This document shows positions 8,083 through 17,672 of a stretch of 64,000 nt of DNA, in pieces. The DNA is taken from contig SVTF01000008.1 in assembly GCA_015063905.1 (NCBI GenBank), positions 1 through 64,000 of the forward strand, given 5' to 3'. Within the stretch, counting starts at the first letter, position 1, and every line of letters begins with the position of its first letter. The stretch comes from Oscillospiraceae bacterium (lineage in GTDB: Bacteria > Bacillota > Clostridia > Oscillospirales > CAG-272). Both the position numbers and the translations under genes were made by a program. The notes beneath the pieces were generated by a model that had not been told where the DNA came from, made no database searches, and saw nothing but the letters and a program-made list of their open reading frames with translations.

Positions 8083-9339
8083 TTATTCAGGAGTTATCAT
8101 ACCGAGAAGGCGCGTAAGAGTTATACGTCTTCTCATATAAGGGGAATATTTTACACAATTTACGAAAAATTCATGTGATTTGCCTATATCCTCGACGGTT
8201 ATCTTACAGCCTGCTTTTATCATTGCGTCACGGCACTGCTCGTATTTTGGCACGCTGTGTATTATGTCAACGATATCACCGAAGCGTTGCTCTAAGATCT
8301 TTTCGTCAACGCAATCAACTATATTATCAGGCTCGTTAAGCTTACGAACATCGTCGGCCATATTGCCGTAAAAGGCATATACGTCATTCCAATCAACGTG
8401 TTCTCTGTGAGTTGAAATGCCGCTGTGAAGGGCAAGATCATTATATAGCTTGAGCATTTCAAGCGTGCAAACACCGACATCCTCGCCGTGAAAATTGGGT
8501 ATTTTTCCGTCACGCAGTTCAATACATTCCATAAGGTGAGCTATAACGTGTTCGCTTCCGCTTGCAGGACGCGAGTTTTGCGAAAAGCTCATGCCGATCC
8601 CCGTTTTGAGCAAGGCTTCAAATATCTTTCCTGCTGTGTATTCGTCATTTATGGTGACCTTGTCCGCCATTTCCATCAGCTCATCAACCGCTGAACGCGT
8701 CAGATCGGCGATTTTGTCGCAATAATACTCACCCGTGAGGGCAACCGAAATGTTCCAGTCAACGAGGGCTATGTATTTTGCTATCATATCACCAAATCCC
8801 GCCGATTTTAACCGCGCGGGAGCGTTTGCGAGTACGTTGGTATCGCCGATAATTACTTCGGGGCTTTTTGCGGGATACGAAGATTTAAAGCCGCCCGAAA
8901 CGATGGGGGCTGAGAAGGACGCGAAGCCGTCCATAGACGGAGCTGTGGCAAATATGCACAGCTTTTTTTGGTGTCTTGCCGCGGCAAGACGGCAAATATC
9001 GTTCAGCGAGCCGCTTCCGACGGAAAGTACGGAAATATCCTTGTTGCGTATGAGTTTTTCAATCTCGGATACGTTTTCCATCGTCGCAACGCGCAGGTTG
9101 TCGTATATTTTGTATTCAACAAGAAAATCCGCAAGGCTATCGGATATTCCTTCAGATGCCGCCAACGTATTTTTATCGGCAACAAGCAAAATGCTGCGTG
9201 AAAAGCCGTTTTCTTTCAGGATGCTCCCGACTTCGTGAACGATTCCTGATGAAATGCGGACGTCGCGAATCGTGGTGGTGTGTTTTCTGCCGCAGGGGCA
9301 GTCGTGTCTAAAACCGTTAATAATTTCAATAATATTCAT
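8083..9339 (-). CDS. sn-glycerol-1-phosphate dehydrogenase (AraM/EgsA-like)
   Basis: SVGSGSLNDICRLAA, GFGDMIAKYIALVDW, GSEHVIAHLME, HGEDVGVCTL. Confidence 0.85.
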   Translation of the reverse strand: MNIIEIINGFRHDCPCGRKHTTTIRDVRISSGIVHEVGSILKENGFSRSILLVADKNTLAASEGISDSLADFLVEYKIYDNLRVATMENVSEIEKLIRNKDISVLSVGSGSLNDICRLAAARHQKKLCIFATAPSMDGFASFSAPIVSGGFKSSYPAKSPEVIIGDTNVLANAPARLKSAGFGDMIAKYIALVDWNISVALTGEYYCDKIADLTRSAVDELMEMADKVTINDEYTAGKIFEALLKTGIGMSFSQNSRPASGSEHVIAHLMECIELRDGKIPNFHGEDVGVCTLEMLKLYNDLALHSGISTHREHVDWNDVYAFYGNMADDVRKLNEPDNIVDCVDEKILEQRFGDIVDIIHSVPKYEQCRDAMIKAGCKITVEDIGKSHEFFVNCVKYSPYMRRRITLTRLLGMITPE

Positions 9340-9344
9340 AGTTT

Positions 9345-10804
9345 TTAATGATAAAGGTGCTTGATTGCAGGATAAAGTTTCTTATATTCAAGATATTTTT
9401 GGTTATATTTTTCTACCAGAGAGGGATCGGGCTCGATAAACTCGACGGTTTTTACGATCTTTTGCGTTGCCTGTTCTATGTTTTCGTATTCGCCGCAACC
9501 GACAGCAGCCAGAATTGCGGCGCCGAGAGAGGGACCCTCGTCGTTAAGTGTTCTTTCCAGACTGACGTTCAGTACGTTGGTAATTATGCGTTTCCACAGC
9601 ATACTTTTAGCTCCTCCACCGCATATAGTGGAACGGCGTATATCAATACCTAAAGATCTTGCTATCTCGACGGACTCGCGCATAGAAAACGCAACTCCTT
9701 CAAGCATTGCCTGTGTCATATCGGCTCTTGTGGTGTCCATAGACATTCCTATGAACATAGCTCTTACGTCTGTGTCGTTGTGCGGAGAACGGTCACCCAT
9801 AAGATAGGGAAGATAGAATACTCTGTTTTCGCCAAGCTTTTCGATGGACGCTTGCTCGGACGCGAAATCGGAGGTGTTGAGTATCTCCTCGCACCACCAT
9901 TTATTGCAGGACGCCGCACTCATGACCACGCCCATAAGGTGATAGTTGCCCGCCGCGTGTGCGAATGAGTGGAGCGCGTTATGCTCGTCGCACAAAGGCA
10001 GGTCCATAGGCATAAATACCGTGCCCGACGTGCCGATGGATATATTGCAGCTGCCCTCGGAAACCGTACCCGTGCCGACTGCCGCCGCGGCGTTATCTCC
10101 CGCGCCCGCAATTATCTTCACGTTTTGGGGGAATCCGAGCATTTGAGCTATCTCGGGCTTGAGCGTGCCTACTACCTCGTAGCTTTCGTGAAGCGCGGGG
10201 AGCTGCTGCTCGGTTATACCGCAAATATCGAGCATTTCACGCGACCACGTGCGGTTTTTGACGTCTAGCAAAAGCAGACCCGAAGCGTCCGACATATCGG
10301 TTGCAAATTCGCCTGAGAGAGCGAAAGAAAGATAGTCCTTTGGAAGCAAAATCTTTTTTATGCGGTTAAAGTTTTCGGGTTCGTGCTTTTTCATCCACAG
10401 TATCTTGGGCGCGGTAAATCCGGCAAAGGCGATATTCGACGTATACGCGGAAATCTTATCTTTTCCTATAATTTCGTTGAGATATTCGGTTTCTTCGACG
10501 GTTCTTCCGTCGTTCCAGAGAATAGAAGGTCTGATTACACAGTCGTTTTCGTCGAGTACCACCAAGCATGCATCTGACCTCCAAAGCTTATTCCCGCAAT
10601 CTGAGATCTGTCGCAATCTGCGCAAAGCTCCTTGAGCGCATCAAGCGTATTTGATATCCAATCTGCAGGGTCCTGCTCAGCCCACCCCGGATGGGGGAAA
10701 ATCAGGGGATAGGAACGCGCTGCGATTTTAAGAATGCTTCCTTTTTCGTCCATAAGCAGCGTTTTGACTGACGATGTTCCAAGATCGATTCCAATATAAA
10801 GCAT
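9345..10804 (-). pseudogene. xylB: Xylulokinase (FGGY) split by a -1 frameshift near 10566
   Basis: ORF 10535-10819 gives MLYIGIDLGTSSVKTLL...ISFGGQMHA; ORF 9345-10625 continues LVVLDENDCVIRPSILWNDGRTVEE...GAGDNAAAAVGTG. One missing base (GGC read as GC) explains the break. Confidence 0.85.
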
Positions 10805-10952
10805 ATCAACAATCCTCAATAATATTTTTGGAGTATTTTTTGTTCGGGTAAATCAATTATATATTAGCAAAGTCTAAAAGTCAAGCAGGATAAGCGGAAA
10901 ATTAATATAACGCGGCAGGAGACTTTACTTCTGCCGCGTTTTAGGGTAGTGA

Positions 10953-13187
10953 TCACTTCATCTTTTGCATCCAAGCCTTGTATTGCTCGAGTGAGAAGGG
11001 CGGGAAGCCAGCGAGATAGTGGTTGGTCTTTTGCTCGCCGTTGACGGTGTAATCTATTCGGTACATTTTCTGATCGGAATAGTACGCGCCAACGTTGCCG
11101 ACGGTCTTTATGCCGTTCGCCGCGATGGTTGCCGCGCCCGTAAGCACCACCTTGTCGCACGACAGGTCGGTAACCTTGTATTCCACCTTGACATCTCTTA
11201 GTGTATCGTTGGTAACGACTATGCCGTAGTTCCAATGAGCCATCTCGGAGAACATAACGCAAACAGGCTCCTGGGAGTTTTTGAGGTAATAATACGCCAG
11301 CTTTTTGTCGAAGTAGTAGTCAACGACGGCATCGGAGAACTGAGGCCAGCCGTCAAGCAGATTCCACCAGAGTATTCCCGACTTTACGGGCTTTGCAAGA
11401 CGGAATCTCTCGACGAAATATTTGTCCGCCTCTGCCTGAGATATCTGCGATGCCAGTACGTAATCGTCGTAGTCCTCAGGAACGGTGCCGAAGAGCTGCT
11501 GTATCTGCCTTGGTATCAGAGTCATTCTCGAGCCGTTGTTATTCTGGTCGGAGGAGTGAAGGATGCACTCCTTGTTCGTGGTGAATTCACTCGGCGGAAC
11601 GTCGCCCGAAATGAACTTCTTTATAGACTCGCGCGAGGGACAGCCGTGATAGCCCGTCTCGCTGACGAAATGTGCGACGGAATCTTTGTAGAAGGAGGAT
11701 TTGTAGTAATCGCGGGGACCCCAAAGATGGCGCTCGGGAACTACGTCCTCGTCAACTCCGTCGGGAACGTAGGGGGAGGAGGGGAGATAGTCGCGGTAGG
11801 CGTCGTTTCTTGCGATCATTTCGGGCAGAGTTTTGCGGGTAAGATCGTTTGACTTGAACTTGATATGACGCCAAACCATTTCGTCGCACTCGTTATCACC
11901 CGCCCAAAGCACGAGCGAGGGATGATCTCGGAACTGACGGACTACGGTCTCGACTTCCTCCTCTATGCGACGGGCAAATTCATCGTCCTGAGGATAGGTT
12001 GCGCACGCCATAGAAAAGTCCTGCCAAACAAGAATACCGTGGCTGTCGCAGAAATCGTAGAATTGCTTTTCTGGATAAACGTTTCCGCCCCACCATCTTA
12101 CCATATTGCAGCCGATGTCGTCAAGCAGCTCGAGAGCCTTTGGGTATCTTTCCTTTTCACGAGAATGGAAAGCGTCGAGCGGTACCCAGTTGGTGCCAAC
12201 GACCATAATGGGCGTGTTGTTTATATAGAAGCAGAATTGACCGTTCTTGCCATCCGTGGTGTCCGTTCTCTTGAGCTGTGCAGTTCTGATACCAACGTTG
12301 AGCGTTCTCTCAGCCATAACCTCTCCGTCCTTGAGTATGCGGACGGTGGCCTTATAGAGATTGGGCTCACCATAGGGCTTGGGCCACCAGAGCTTTGCGT
12401 TAGGGATATTTACGGGGAATGCCTGCGCCTTGGACTTTATAGGCAGCTTGCGGTAGAAGCTCGAATCTCCGCACACGCCCGAGACCTCGATCTCGCATCC
12501 GCGGAGCGTGGAGTTCATATCGAAGAAGAACTGAACGGTGGAATTGACGGGGTTAGCCGAGCGTGTTGCATAGGTGAGCTGAGCAAAGTCGTAAGGAGTT
12601 TCGCTCATTACGTAAACGTCACGCCAAATGCCCGCGCTGACGGCGCGACACATAATATCCCAACCGTAAGAATGGCGAGCCTTACGCAAAAAGTTTGCGT
12701 TATTGATATTCTGATGCCAGTTGTGGACTATGGTGAGCATGTCGTAGGAATATTTATCCGCCTCAAGCTCTGCAGAACGGATGCGCACGTGCAGAGTGTA
12801 TTCCTTGCCCTCGATGGGAGAATCAATATAGAGCTTGTAGGGAATGAGCATATTGTCGCTCTCGCCCACCTTGACGCCGTCCAGCCAATATTCCGCAAGA
12901 CAGTCAACGCCCTCGAAGAAAAGGTAGGTGTTGCCGTCGGTCTTGGGCATGGTAAACCTAGTCTCGTACCACCATTCGTGATGCTCGTATTGCTCGGTGA
13001 GCGAGGGATTCATACCGAGGTAGAGATCCTCGGGAAGTATGCCCGCCAAAGAGAGATCAAGCTCAACGTTACCGGGAACGGTGGCGTCTATACAGGGCTT
13101 GCCCTTGATGTCGTCAAGCGACACCTCGCGCTCGTACTGTGGAAAATAATAAAGCTTCCATTTTGAGTTTATTTTGGTCCGAGTCAT
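10953..13187 (-). CDS. GH2-family beta-mannosidase-like glycoside hydrolase
   Basis: 744 aa; WWYETRF, FEGVDCLAEYWLDG, MVRWWGGNVYPEKQFYDFCDSHGILVWQDF, LWAGDNECDE, FVSETGYHG; SD ggaggg. Confidence 0.88.
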   Translation of the reverse strand: MTRTKINSKWKLYYFPQYEREVSLDDIKGKPCIDATVPGNVELDLSLAGILPEDLYLGMNPSLTEQYEHHEWWYETRFTMPKTDGNTYLFFEGVDCLAEYWLDGVKVGESDNMLIPYKLYIDSPIEGKEYTLHVRIRSAELEADKYSYDMLTIVHNWHQNINNANFLRKARHSYGWDIMCRAVSAGIWRDVYVMSETPYDFAQLTYATRSANPVNSTVQFFFDMNSTLRGCEIEVSGVCGDSSFYRKLPIKSKAQAFPVNIPNAKLWWPKPYGEPNLYKATVRILKDGEVMAERTLNVGIRTAQLKRTDTTDGKNGQFCFYINNTPIMVVGTNWVPLDAFHSREKERYPKALELLDDIGCNMVRWWGGNVYPEKQFYDFCDSHGILVWQDFSMACATYPQDDEFARRIEEEVETVVRQFRDHPSLVLWAGDNECDEMVWRHIKFKSNDLTRKTLPEMIARNDAYRDYLPSSPYVPDGVDEDVVPERHLWGPRDYYKSSFYKDSVAHFVSETGYHGCPSRESIKKFISGDVPPSEFTTNKECILHSSDQNNNGSRMTLIPRQIQQLFGTVPEDYDDYVLASQISQAEADKYFVERFRLAKPVKSGILWWNLLDGWPQFSDAVVDYYFDKKLAYYYLKNSQEPVCVMFSEMAHWNYGIVVTNDTLRDVKVEYKVTDLSCDKVVLTGAATIAANGIKTVGNVGAYYSDQKMYRIDYTVNGEQKTNHYLAGFPPFSLEQYKAWMQKMK

Positions 13188-13204
13188 AATCTACCCTCCT
13201 GAAT

Positions 13205-13795
13205 TTAGCCGAAAAAGTGCTTTTCAACTCCTGCGCACAGATAGTGATAAACGGGCAGGTGAAGCTCCTGTATCTTATACGTTTCCGTTTCGGGAACGCG
13301 GACGGTCATGTCGGAGATAGCCGAAAGCTTGCTCTCGCGGTGACCTGTCATGGAGAGCGTCTTTGCGCCGACTGCTTTTGCAACCTCTATAGCGTTTACA
13401 ACGTTTTTGGAGTTGCCCGAGGTGGAAAGACCGATAACGAGGTCACCCTCCTTGGCGTAGCCGTAAACGAGCTGAGCGTACATCATTTCGGGATCAACGT
13501 CGTTGATGAACGCCGAGAGTATAGCCGACTGGCTAGGCAGGGAAATTGCGGGGAGCGCACCCTGCAAGCCACTGCGCAAATGCTCGGGGATGCGCTCGTC
13601 GGTGACGGGGCGCATTGAAAGAAAGCCTTTCATAAGCTCGCCAACGATGTGTTCGCTGTCGGATGCGCTGCCGCCGTTGCCGCAGACAAGCACCTTGCCG
13701 CCCATTTTGTAGGTTTCGATGATCATATCGAGTGCATTTTCAATGTCCTTGCGGCATTCCTCAAGGACGGGATATCTTTGCATTAAAAGTTCCAT
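13205..13795 (-). CDS. SIS-domain phosphosugar isomerase, GmhA-like
   Basis: GGKVLVCGNGGSASDSEHIVGELMKGF, DLVIGLSTSGNSKNVVNAIEVAK. Confidence 0.88.
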   Translation of the reverse strand: MELLMQRYPVLEECRKDIENALDMIIETYKMGGKVLVCGNGGSASDSEHIVGELMKGFLSMRPVTDERIPEHLRSGLQGALPAISLPSQSAILSAFINDVDPEMMYAQLVYGYAKEGDLVIGLSTSGNSKNVVNAIEVAKAVGAKTLSMTGHRESKLSAISDMTVRVPETETYKIQELHLPVYHYLCAGVEKHFFG

Positions 13796-13856
13796 GGTTT
13801 AACCTCGCTTTTTATCTATTGATTTTAGGGGCTGATTAGCGGTATTTATAATTTTC

Positions 13857-14000
13857 TGCCGCTTTCTTTTGTAACCGTATGCGCAAAAGAAAGCTAACAA
13901 AGAAAACGCCGATGAGAGAGTTTCGCTTGTTGCGATGAGTGACCGCCGCGCTCGGCGGCTCAGCCAAGCCTTTTGGAAAAGGCTTGAGCGAAAACTTTAT
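13857..14000. repeat. Interspersed repeat family R3, copy 1 (four consecutive hairpins)
   Basis: tgccgctttcttttgtaaccg...caaaagaaagctaacaaagaaaacgccg shared with 43927-44070; hairpin arms downstream differ but remain paired. Confidence 0.85.
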
Positions 14001-14007
14001 CAATGGG

Positions 14008-14940
14008 TTATCTTGATTTATACGTTTCCGCAGCGACCGCGATGGCGGCATAGTCGCCGATAGCCTCGCCAAGCTCGGCGGGAACCACGCGGCAAACGCT
14101 CGCAGCGTAGGAAAGAGCCTCTTTTTTGATAACTTCTTCCATTTTTTCGCGCAAAAGATTCTCGCTTCGCGTAAATACGCTGCCGATAACTATGCGTTCG
14201 GGATTGAGTATGTCGATAAGTATGGATACACCGACGCCCAGCTTGTAAGCGCAGGTGTCGTAGACCTTGATGGCGATCTCGTCGCCCGCGTCAGCGGCAT
14301 CGGCAACGCTCTTTGCGGTCACGGAATCAAGCTCCGCGTAGCTCTTACAATACGTTGTGGTCTTGCCCATAGCAAGCTGCTCCTTGGCATAGGTGCGACC
14401 AAGCTCGGCAATGCCCGCGCCCGAGCAAAAGCCCTCAAAAGAGCCTGCCTTGCCGTAACCTACGGGACCGAAATCTGCAAGACGGATGTGTCCAACCTCG
14501 CCTGCCATATCGTTAGTGCCCGAATAAAGCTTACCGTCAAGTATGAGTCCCGCGCCGAGTCCCGTGCCAAAGGTCATAAAGATCATATTATCGCATCCTC
14601 GTCCCGCGCCAAATTTCCATTCAGCCATCGCGCAGGCGTTGGCGTCGTTGGCTAAGCCGACGGGTACGTTGAATCTTTCCTCCAGCATCCTGACTATCTC
14701 GATGTTGTCCCAGCCCGGAAGATTGGGAGGCGACATAATGACCCCGCGTTTGGAGTCAAGCGGGCCGCCACAGCTGATGCCTATCGCATCGTTTGCGCCT
14801 AGCTTTTCAACCGCGTCGATAATGTTTTTTATAGTTTCGTCAACAGTCGTGGTGGTGAATTTGATTTTTTGTGTTATTCCGTTTTCATCTCCAACGATCA
14901 CGGCGCATTTTGTTCCGCCGATATCTATTCCTGTGAACAT
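14008..14940 (-). CDS. ROK-family sugar kinase
   Basis: GIDIGGTKCAVIVGDENG, LANDANACAMAEWKFGAGRG, FGTGLGAGLILDGKLYSG, GEVGHIRL; SD ggag. Confidence 0.9.
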   Translation of the reverse strand: MFTGIDIGGTKCAVIVGDENGITQKIKFTTTTVDETIKNIIDAVEKLGANDAIGISCGGPLDSKRGVIMSPPNLPGWDNIEIVRMLEERFNVPVGLANDANACAMAEWKFGAGRGCDNMIFMTFGTGLGAGLILDGKLYSGTNDMAGEVGHIRLADFGPVGYGKAGSFEGFCSGAGIAELGRTYAKEQLAMGKTTTYCKSYAELDSVTAKSVADAADAGDEIAIKVYDTCAYKLGVGVSILIDILNPERIVIGSVFTRSENLLREKMEEVIKKEALSYAASVCRVVPAELGEAIGDYAAIAVAAETYKSR

Positions 14941-14989
14941 TGAATTCTCCTTTGCCTACAGGCCGTGTATTATAACTATATTATATCAT

Positions 14990-15029
14990 AAAAATATATC
15001 TTGAAAATATATATTTTTCGTGCTATAAT
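14990..15029 (+). promoter_or_regulatory. Promoter TTGAAA-17-TATAAT overlapped by an AT-rich palindrome
   Basis: TTGAAA 15001-15006, TATAAT 15024-15029; aaaaatatat-cttgaaa-atatatattttt spans the -35. Confidence 0.6.
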
Positions 15030-15061
15030 TAAGATAACTACCGATTGCGGAGGTTTGTATC

Positions 15062-15886
15062 ATGGGCATGCTATTTAAGATAGAGCAAAATCCCGCGGAT
15101 ATTGAAAAGCTAAAAAAGCACAATTTCGTGTTGACTGAAAGAAATATAAAAAAAGGGAACGGTCCCGCGCCCCATTGGCATGACTATTTTGAGTTTGAGC
15201 TGATAGTGGAGGGAAGTGCCACACATTATCTGAATAATGGCGTAATTACTCTTGGAAAAGGCGATGCATATCTTTTGTCGTCGTTGGATCTGCACACACT
15301 CACGTTTGAAAGTGATGTCAAATTAATAAATCTTCGCTTTGGTGAAGGGTTGCTTTCACATAGACTCAACGATCTCATGCTCAGTATGAGCGGAATCAGC
15401 TGCCACTTTAATTCACATGAGCTGTCTTACGTTTTGTCGCGTCTTGATAGACTAAAGGCGGAACAGGCGGCAGACAGAGTCTTTTGTGCCGAAATATCCA
15501 CCAATATAATCTCCGAGATCATATACATGATAATAAGGAAGTTTACAAAGCACGAAAAGCCTGAGCTTCCGTCTACGGTGCAGAGAGCAATGACCTATAT
15601 GCTCAAAAATTTCAGGTTTGATATCTCTCTTATTTCCGCCGCGGAACAAATATCTGTTACACCTAAATACCTCGGCTCGCTCTTTAAGGAAAGCGTGGGA
15701 GTGACTTTTCACGAGTATCTCAATAACCTGCGATTGAAATATGCCTGCAGTTTGCTTTGGTCTACTGATATGACCGCAAAGGAGATCGCCTTCTCGGCAG
15801 GTTATAACTCGGTCGAGCATTTTATGTATACGTTCAAAAAAAGATTCTTCATGACCCCCACTGAGTACAGAAAGCTAAACAAATAA
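15062..15886 (+). CDS. AraC-family transcriptional regulator
   Basis: Cupin region HWHDYFEFELIVEGSATHYLNN; C-terminal HTH ISVTPKYLGSLFKESVGVTFHEYLNNLRLKYACSLL...AGYNSVEHFMYTFKKRFFMTPTEYRK. Confidence 0.92.
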   Translation: MGMLFKIEQNPADIEKLKKHNFVLTERNIKKGNGPAPHWHDYFEFELIVEGSATHYLNNGVITLGKGDAYLLSSLDLHTLTFESDVKLINLRFGEGLLSHRLNDLMLSMSGISCHFNSHELSYVLSRLDRLKAEQAADRVFCAEISTNIISEIIYMIIRKFTKHEKPELPSTVQRAMTYMLKNFRFDISLISAAEQISVTPKYLGSLFKESVGVTFHEYLNNLRLKYACSLLWSTDMTAKEIAFSAGYNSVEHFMYTFKKRFFMTPTEYRKLNK

Positions 15887-15891
15887 GATTC

Positions 15892-16102
15892 CAAATTTTG
15901 ATTTGTCGGGGAGGCGGGGACGAGGATCATAGGGGGAGAGGGTACCTTTTCATAAAAGGGTACCCTCTCCCCGACTTTAGTCGTGATGTTTTGCTTGCAA
16001 AACTCACCGCACTGCTTGCTGTGCAGAACCCCCTCACCCTCAAAACCCTTTAGGGCATAAGGTTAGTAAATTTAAATTGGAAGTAATGCTTAATGGGTGG
16101 AG
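15892..16102. repeat. Interspersed repeat family R2, copy A, with an 18-nt family-R4 end at its left edge
   Basis: cccc-gactttagtcgtgatgttttgcttgcaaaactcaccgca...tttagggcata(a/g)ggttag shared with 62882-63057; 15892-15909 is the reverse complement of 63285-63302. Confidence 0.85.
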
Positions 16103-16140
16103 TTCATTATATATATCGGGCTAAAACCCATTATTTCAAC

Positions 16141-16222
16141 AGATTTTCGTCAAGTTTCGCTTGGCGTTAGCCTTCCCCAAGGCAGGGAAGGGGGACCACG
16201 CAGTGGTGGATGAGGATGCGGA
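16141..16222. repeat. REP-like palindromic element (single copy in window)
   Basis: ccttccccaaggcagggaagg and accacgcagtggt hairpins followed by ggatgagg. Confidence 0.5.
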
Positions 16223-16311
16223 TTTAGATAGTAATCTCTCCGATAAATCCCAATTTGGCATATCCAAATCACAGAAGGAAAAATAAAAAATAAAAAAATT
16301 ACATAAAACTC

Positions 16312-16340
16312 TTGACAAAGCAATTTCGATATGGTATAAT
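16312..16340 (+). promoter_or_regulatory. Perfect-consensus sigmaA promoter (TTGACA-17-TATAAT) of the infC operon
   Basis: ttgaca 16312-16317, tataat 16335-16340. Confidence 0.85.
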
Positions 16341-16507
16341 ACATGCCGTAATAAAGAGAAGTTTCGCTTCCACCCCGCAAAGAATTGAGCGTGGGTCAAT
16401 AGTATTTCTGCCTTATGCGCGTGCGTGGGGTGGACTACGCGCGGGACTTTTTTGTCCGGCGCTTTTGTTTTGCCGGCGCTACATATTATAAATGGAGGTA
16501 TGGAACC
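16341..16507 (+). promoter_or_regulatory. Structured infC 5' leader, possibly L20-type autoregulatory leader
   Basis: About 160-nt leader with long-range complementarity (caccccgc / gcgtggggtg) and ggacttttttgtcc, directly before infC-rpmI-rplT. Confidence 0.5.
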
Positions 16508-17044
16508 ATAGCAGCAAATAACACAAAGGATACTCTCATCAACGAGGCTATCGACTACAAAGAAGTAAGAGTTATTGGCGACGACGGAGAGCAGTTGGGA
16601 ATAATCAGCTCGGACAAGGCGCTTAAGATGGCGTATGACAAGGGACTTGACCTTGTTTTGATGTCCGCTCAGTCAAATCCCCCCGTTTGCAAGATCATGG
16701 ACTACGGCAAATACCGCTTTGACCGCGAAAAGCGCGAAAAAGAGGCAAAGAAAAAGCAACAGACCGTTGAGCTTAAGGAGATACAGCTTTCTCCCAGAAT
16801 CGACACGCACGACTTTGAAACGAAGGTAAAGCACGCCAGAAGATTTTTGGAGTCCGGCAATAAGGTACGTGTTGTTATGAGATTCCGCGGACGCGAAATG
16901 AGCCACATGGCTATAGGTCGCGAGATAATTGATAAATTTGCAGAGACGTGCTCGGATATTGGTACCGTTGATAAAAAGCCTGCGCTTGACGGCAGACTGC
17001 TCAGCATGGTTATCAACCCGATGTCACAGAAGGCAAGTAAATAA
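16508..17044 (+). CDS. infC: Translation initiation factor IF-3, apparent AUA start
   Basis: AANNTKDTLINEAIDYKEVRVIGDDGEQLGI...VCKIMDYGKYRFD...GDIGTVDKKP-like C-terminal half; ATA at 16508 lies 9 nt after SD ggagg (16494-16498) and no ATG/GTG/TTG fits that position in frame. Confidence 0.88.
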   Translation: MAANNTKDTLINEAIDYKEVRVIGDDGEQLGIISSDKALKMAYDKGLDLVLMSAQSNPPVCKIMDYGKYRFDREKREKEAKKKQQTVELKEIQLSPRIDTHDFETKVKHARRFLESGNKVRVVMRFRGREMSHMAIGREIIDKFAETCSDIGTVDKKPALDGRLLSMVINPMSQKASK

Positions 17045-17079
17045 ATTAAGTAATTTTTTAGTATAAGGAGAATACAAAA

Positions 17080-17274
17080 ATGGGAAAAGTCAAGACACAT
17101 AAGGCTTCTGCCAAGAGATTTTCGGTTACGGGTACAGGCAAGGTAAAGATGAACCACTGTCATCACCGTCACAACCTCGGTCTTAAGACTCAGAAGAGAA
17201 AGAGACATCTTCGCTCCGGTGCTATCATGAGCGAGGCTATGGCAGGCAACATCAGAATACTCATCCAGAAGTAA
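17080..17274 (+). CDS. rpmI: Ribosomal protein bL35
   Basis: MGKVKTHKASAKRFSVTGTGKVKMNH; order infC-rpmI-rplT. Confidence 0.95.
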   Translation: MGKVKTHKASAKRFSVTGTGKVKMNHCHHRHNLGLKTQKRKRHLRSGAIMSEAMAGNIRILIQK

Positions 17275-17306
17275 TCAAGTAGTAATCGAGAAAGGAAGAA
17301 GAGAAA

Positions 17307-17660
17307 ATGGCAAGAGTTAAGGGCGCTATGATGACGCGCAAGAGAAGAAATAAAATGTTGAAGGCTGCAAAGGGATACTGGGGTGCAAAATCCAAGCACT
17401 TCAAGATGGCTAAGCAGCAGGTAATGAAGAGTGGCAACTATGCATTTGCAGGCCGTAAGCTCAAGAAGAGAGATATGAGAAGACTCTGGATCACCAGAAT
17501 CTCCGCTCAGGCTAAGGTATGTGGCATGAACTACTCCACGTTTATGAACGGTCTCAAGAAGGCTGGCATCACTCTCAACAGAAAGATGCTCGCTGAGCTT
17601 GCAGTTTCCGACAAGGCTGCTTTTGCGGCACTCGCAGAGCAGGCAAAGGCTGCGCTTTAA
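17307..17660 (+). CDS. rplT: Ribosomal protein bL20
   Basis: [29 protein letters not shown]...[21 protein letters not shown]. Confidence 0.96.
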   Translation: MARVKGAMMTRKRRNKMLKAAKGYWGAKSKHFKMAKQQVMKSGNYAFAGRKLKKRDMRRLWITRISAQAKVCGMNYSTFMNGLKKAGITLNRKMLAELAVSDKAAFAALAEQAKAAL

Positions 17661-17672
17661 TTTCTTTGAATA

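Noticed and set aside
10535-10625. Programmed frameshift in xylB
   Set aside because: No slippery heptamer or stimulatory element seen; a one-base deletion in a conserved motif is simpler.
11865-13166. 433-aa plus-strand ORF
   Set aside because: Entirely antisense to the well-supported GH2 gene; a shadow ORF of codon bias.
13857-14000. CRISPR or attC-type cassette array
   Set aside because: Hairpins differ from each other and no spacer units or integrase are present; better treated as repeat R3.
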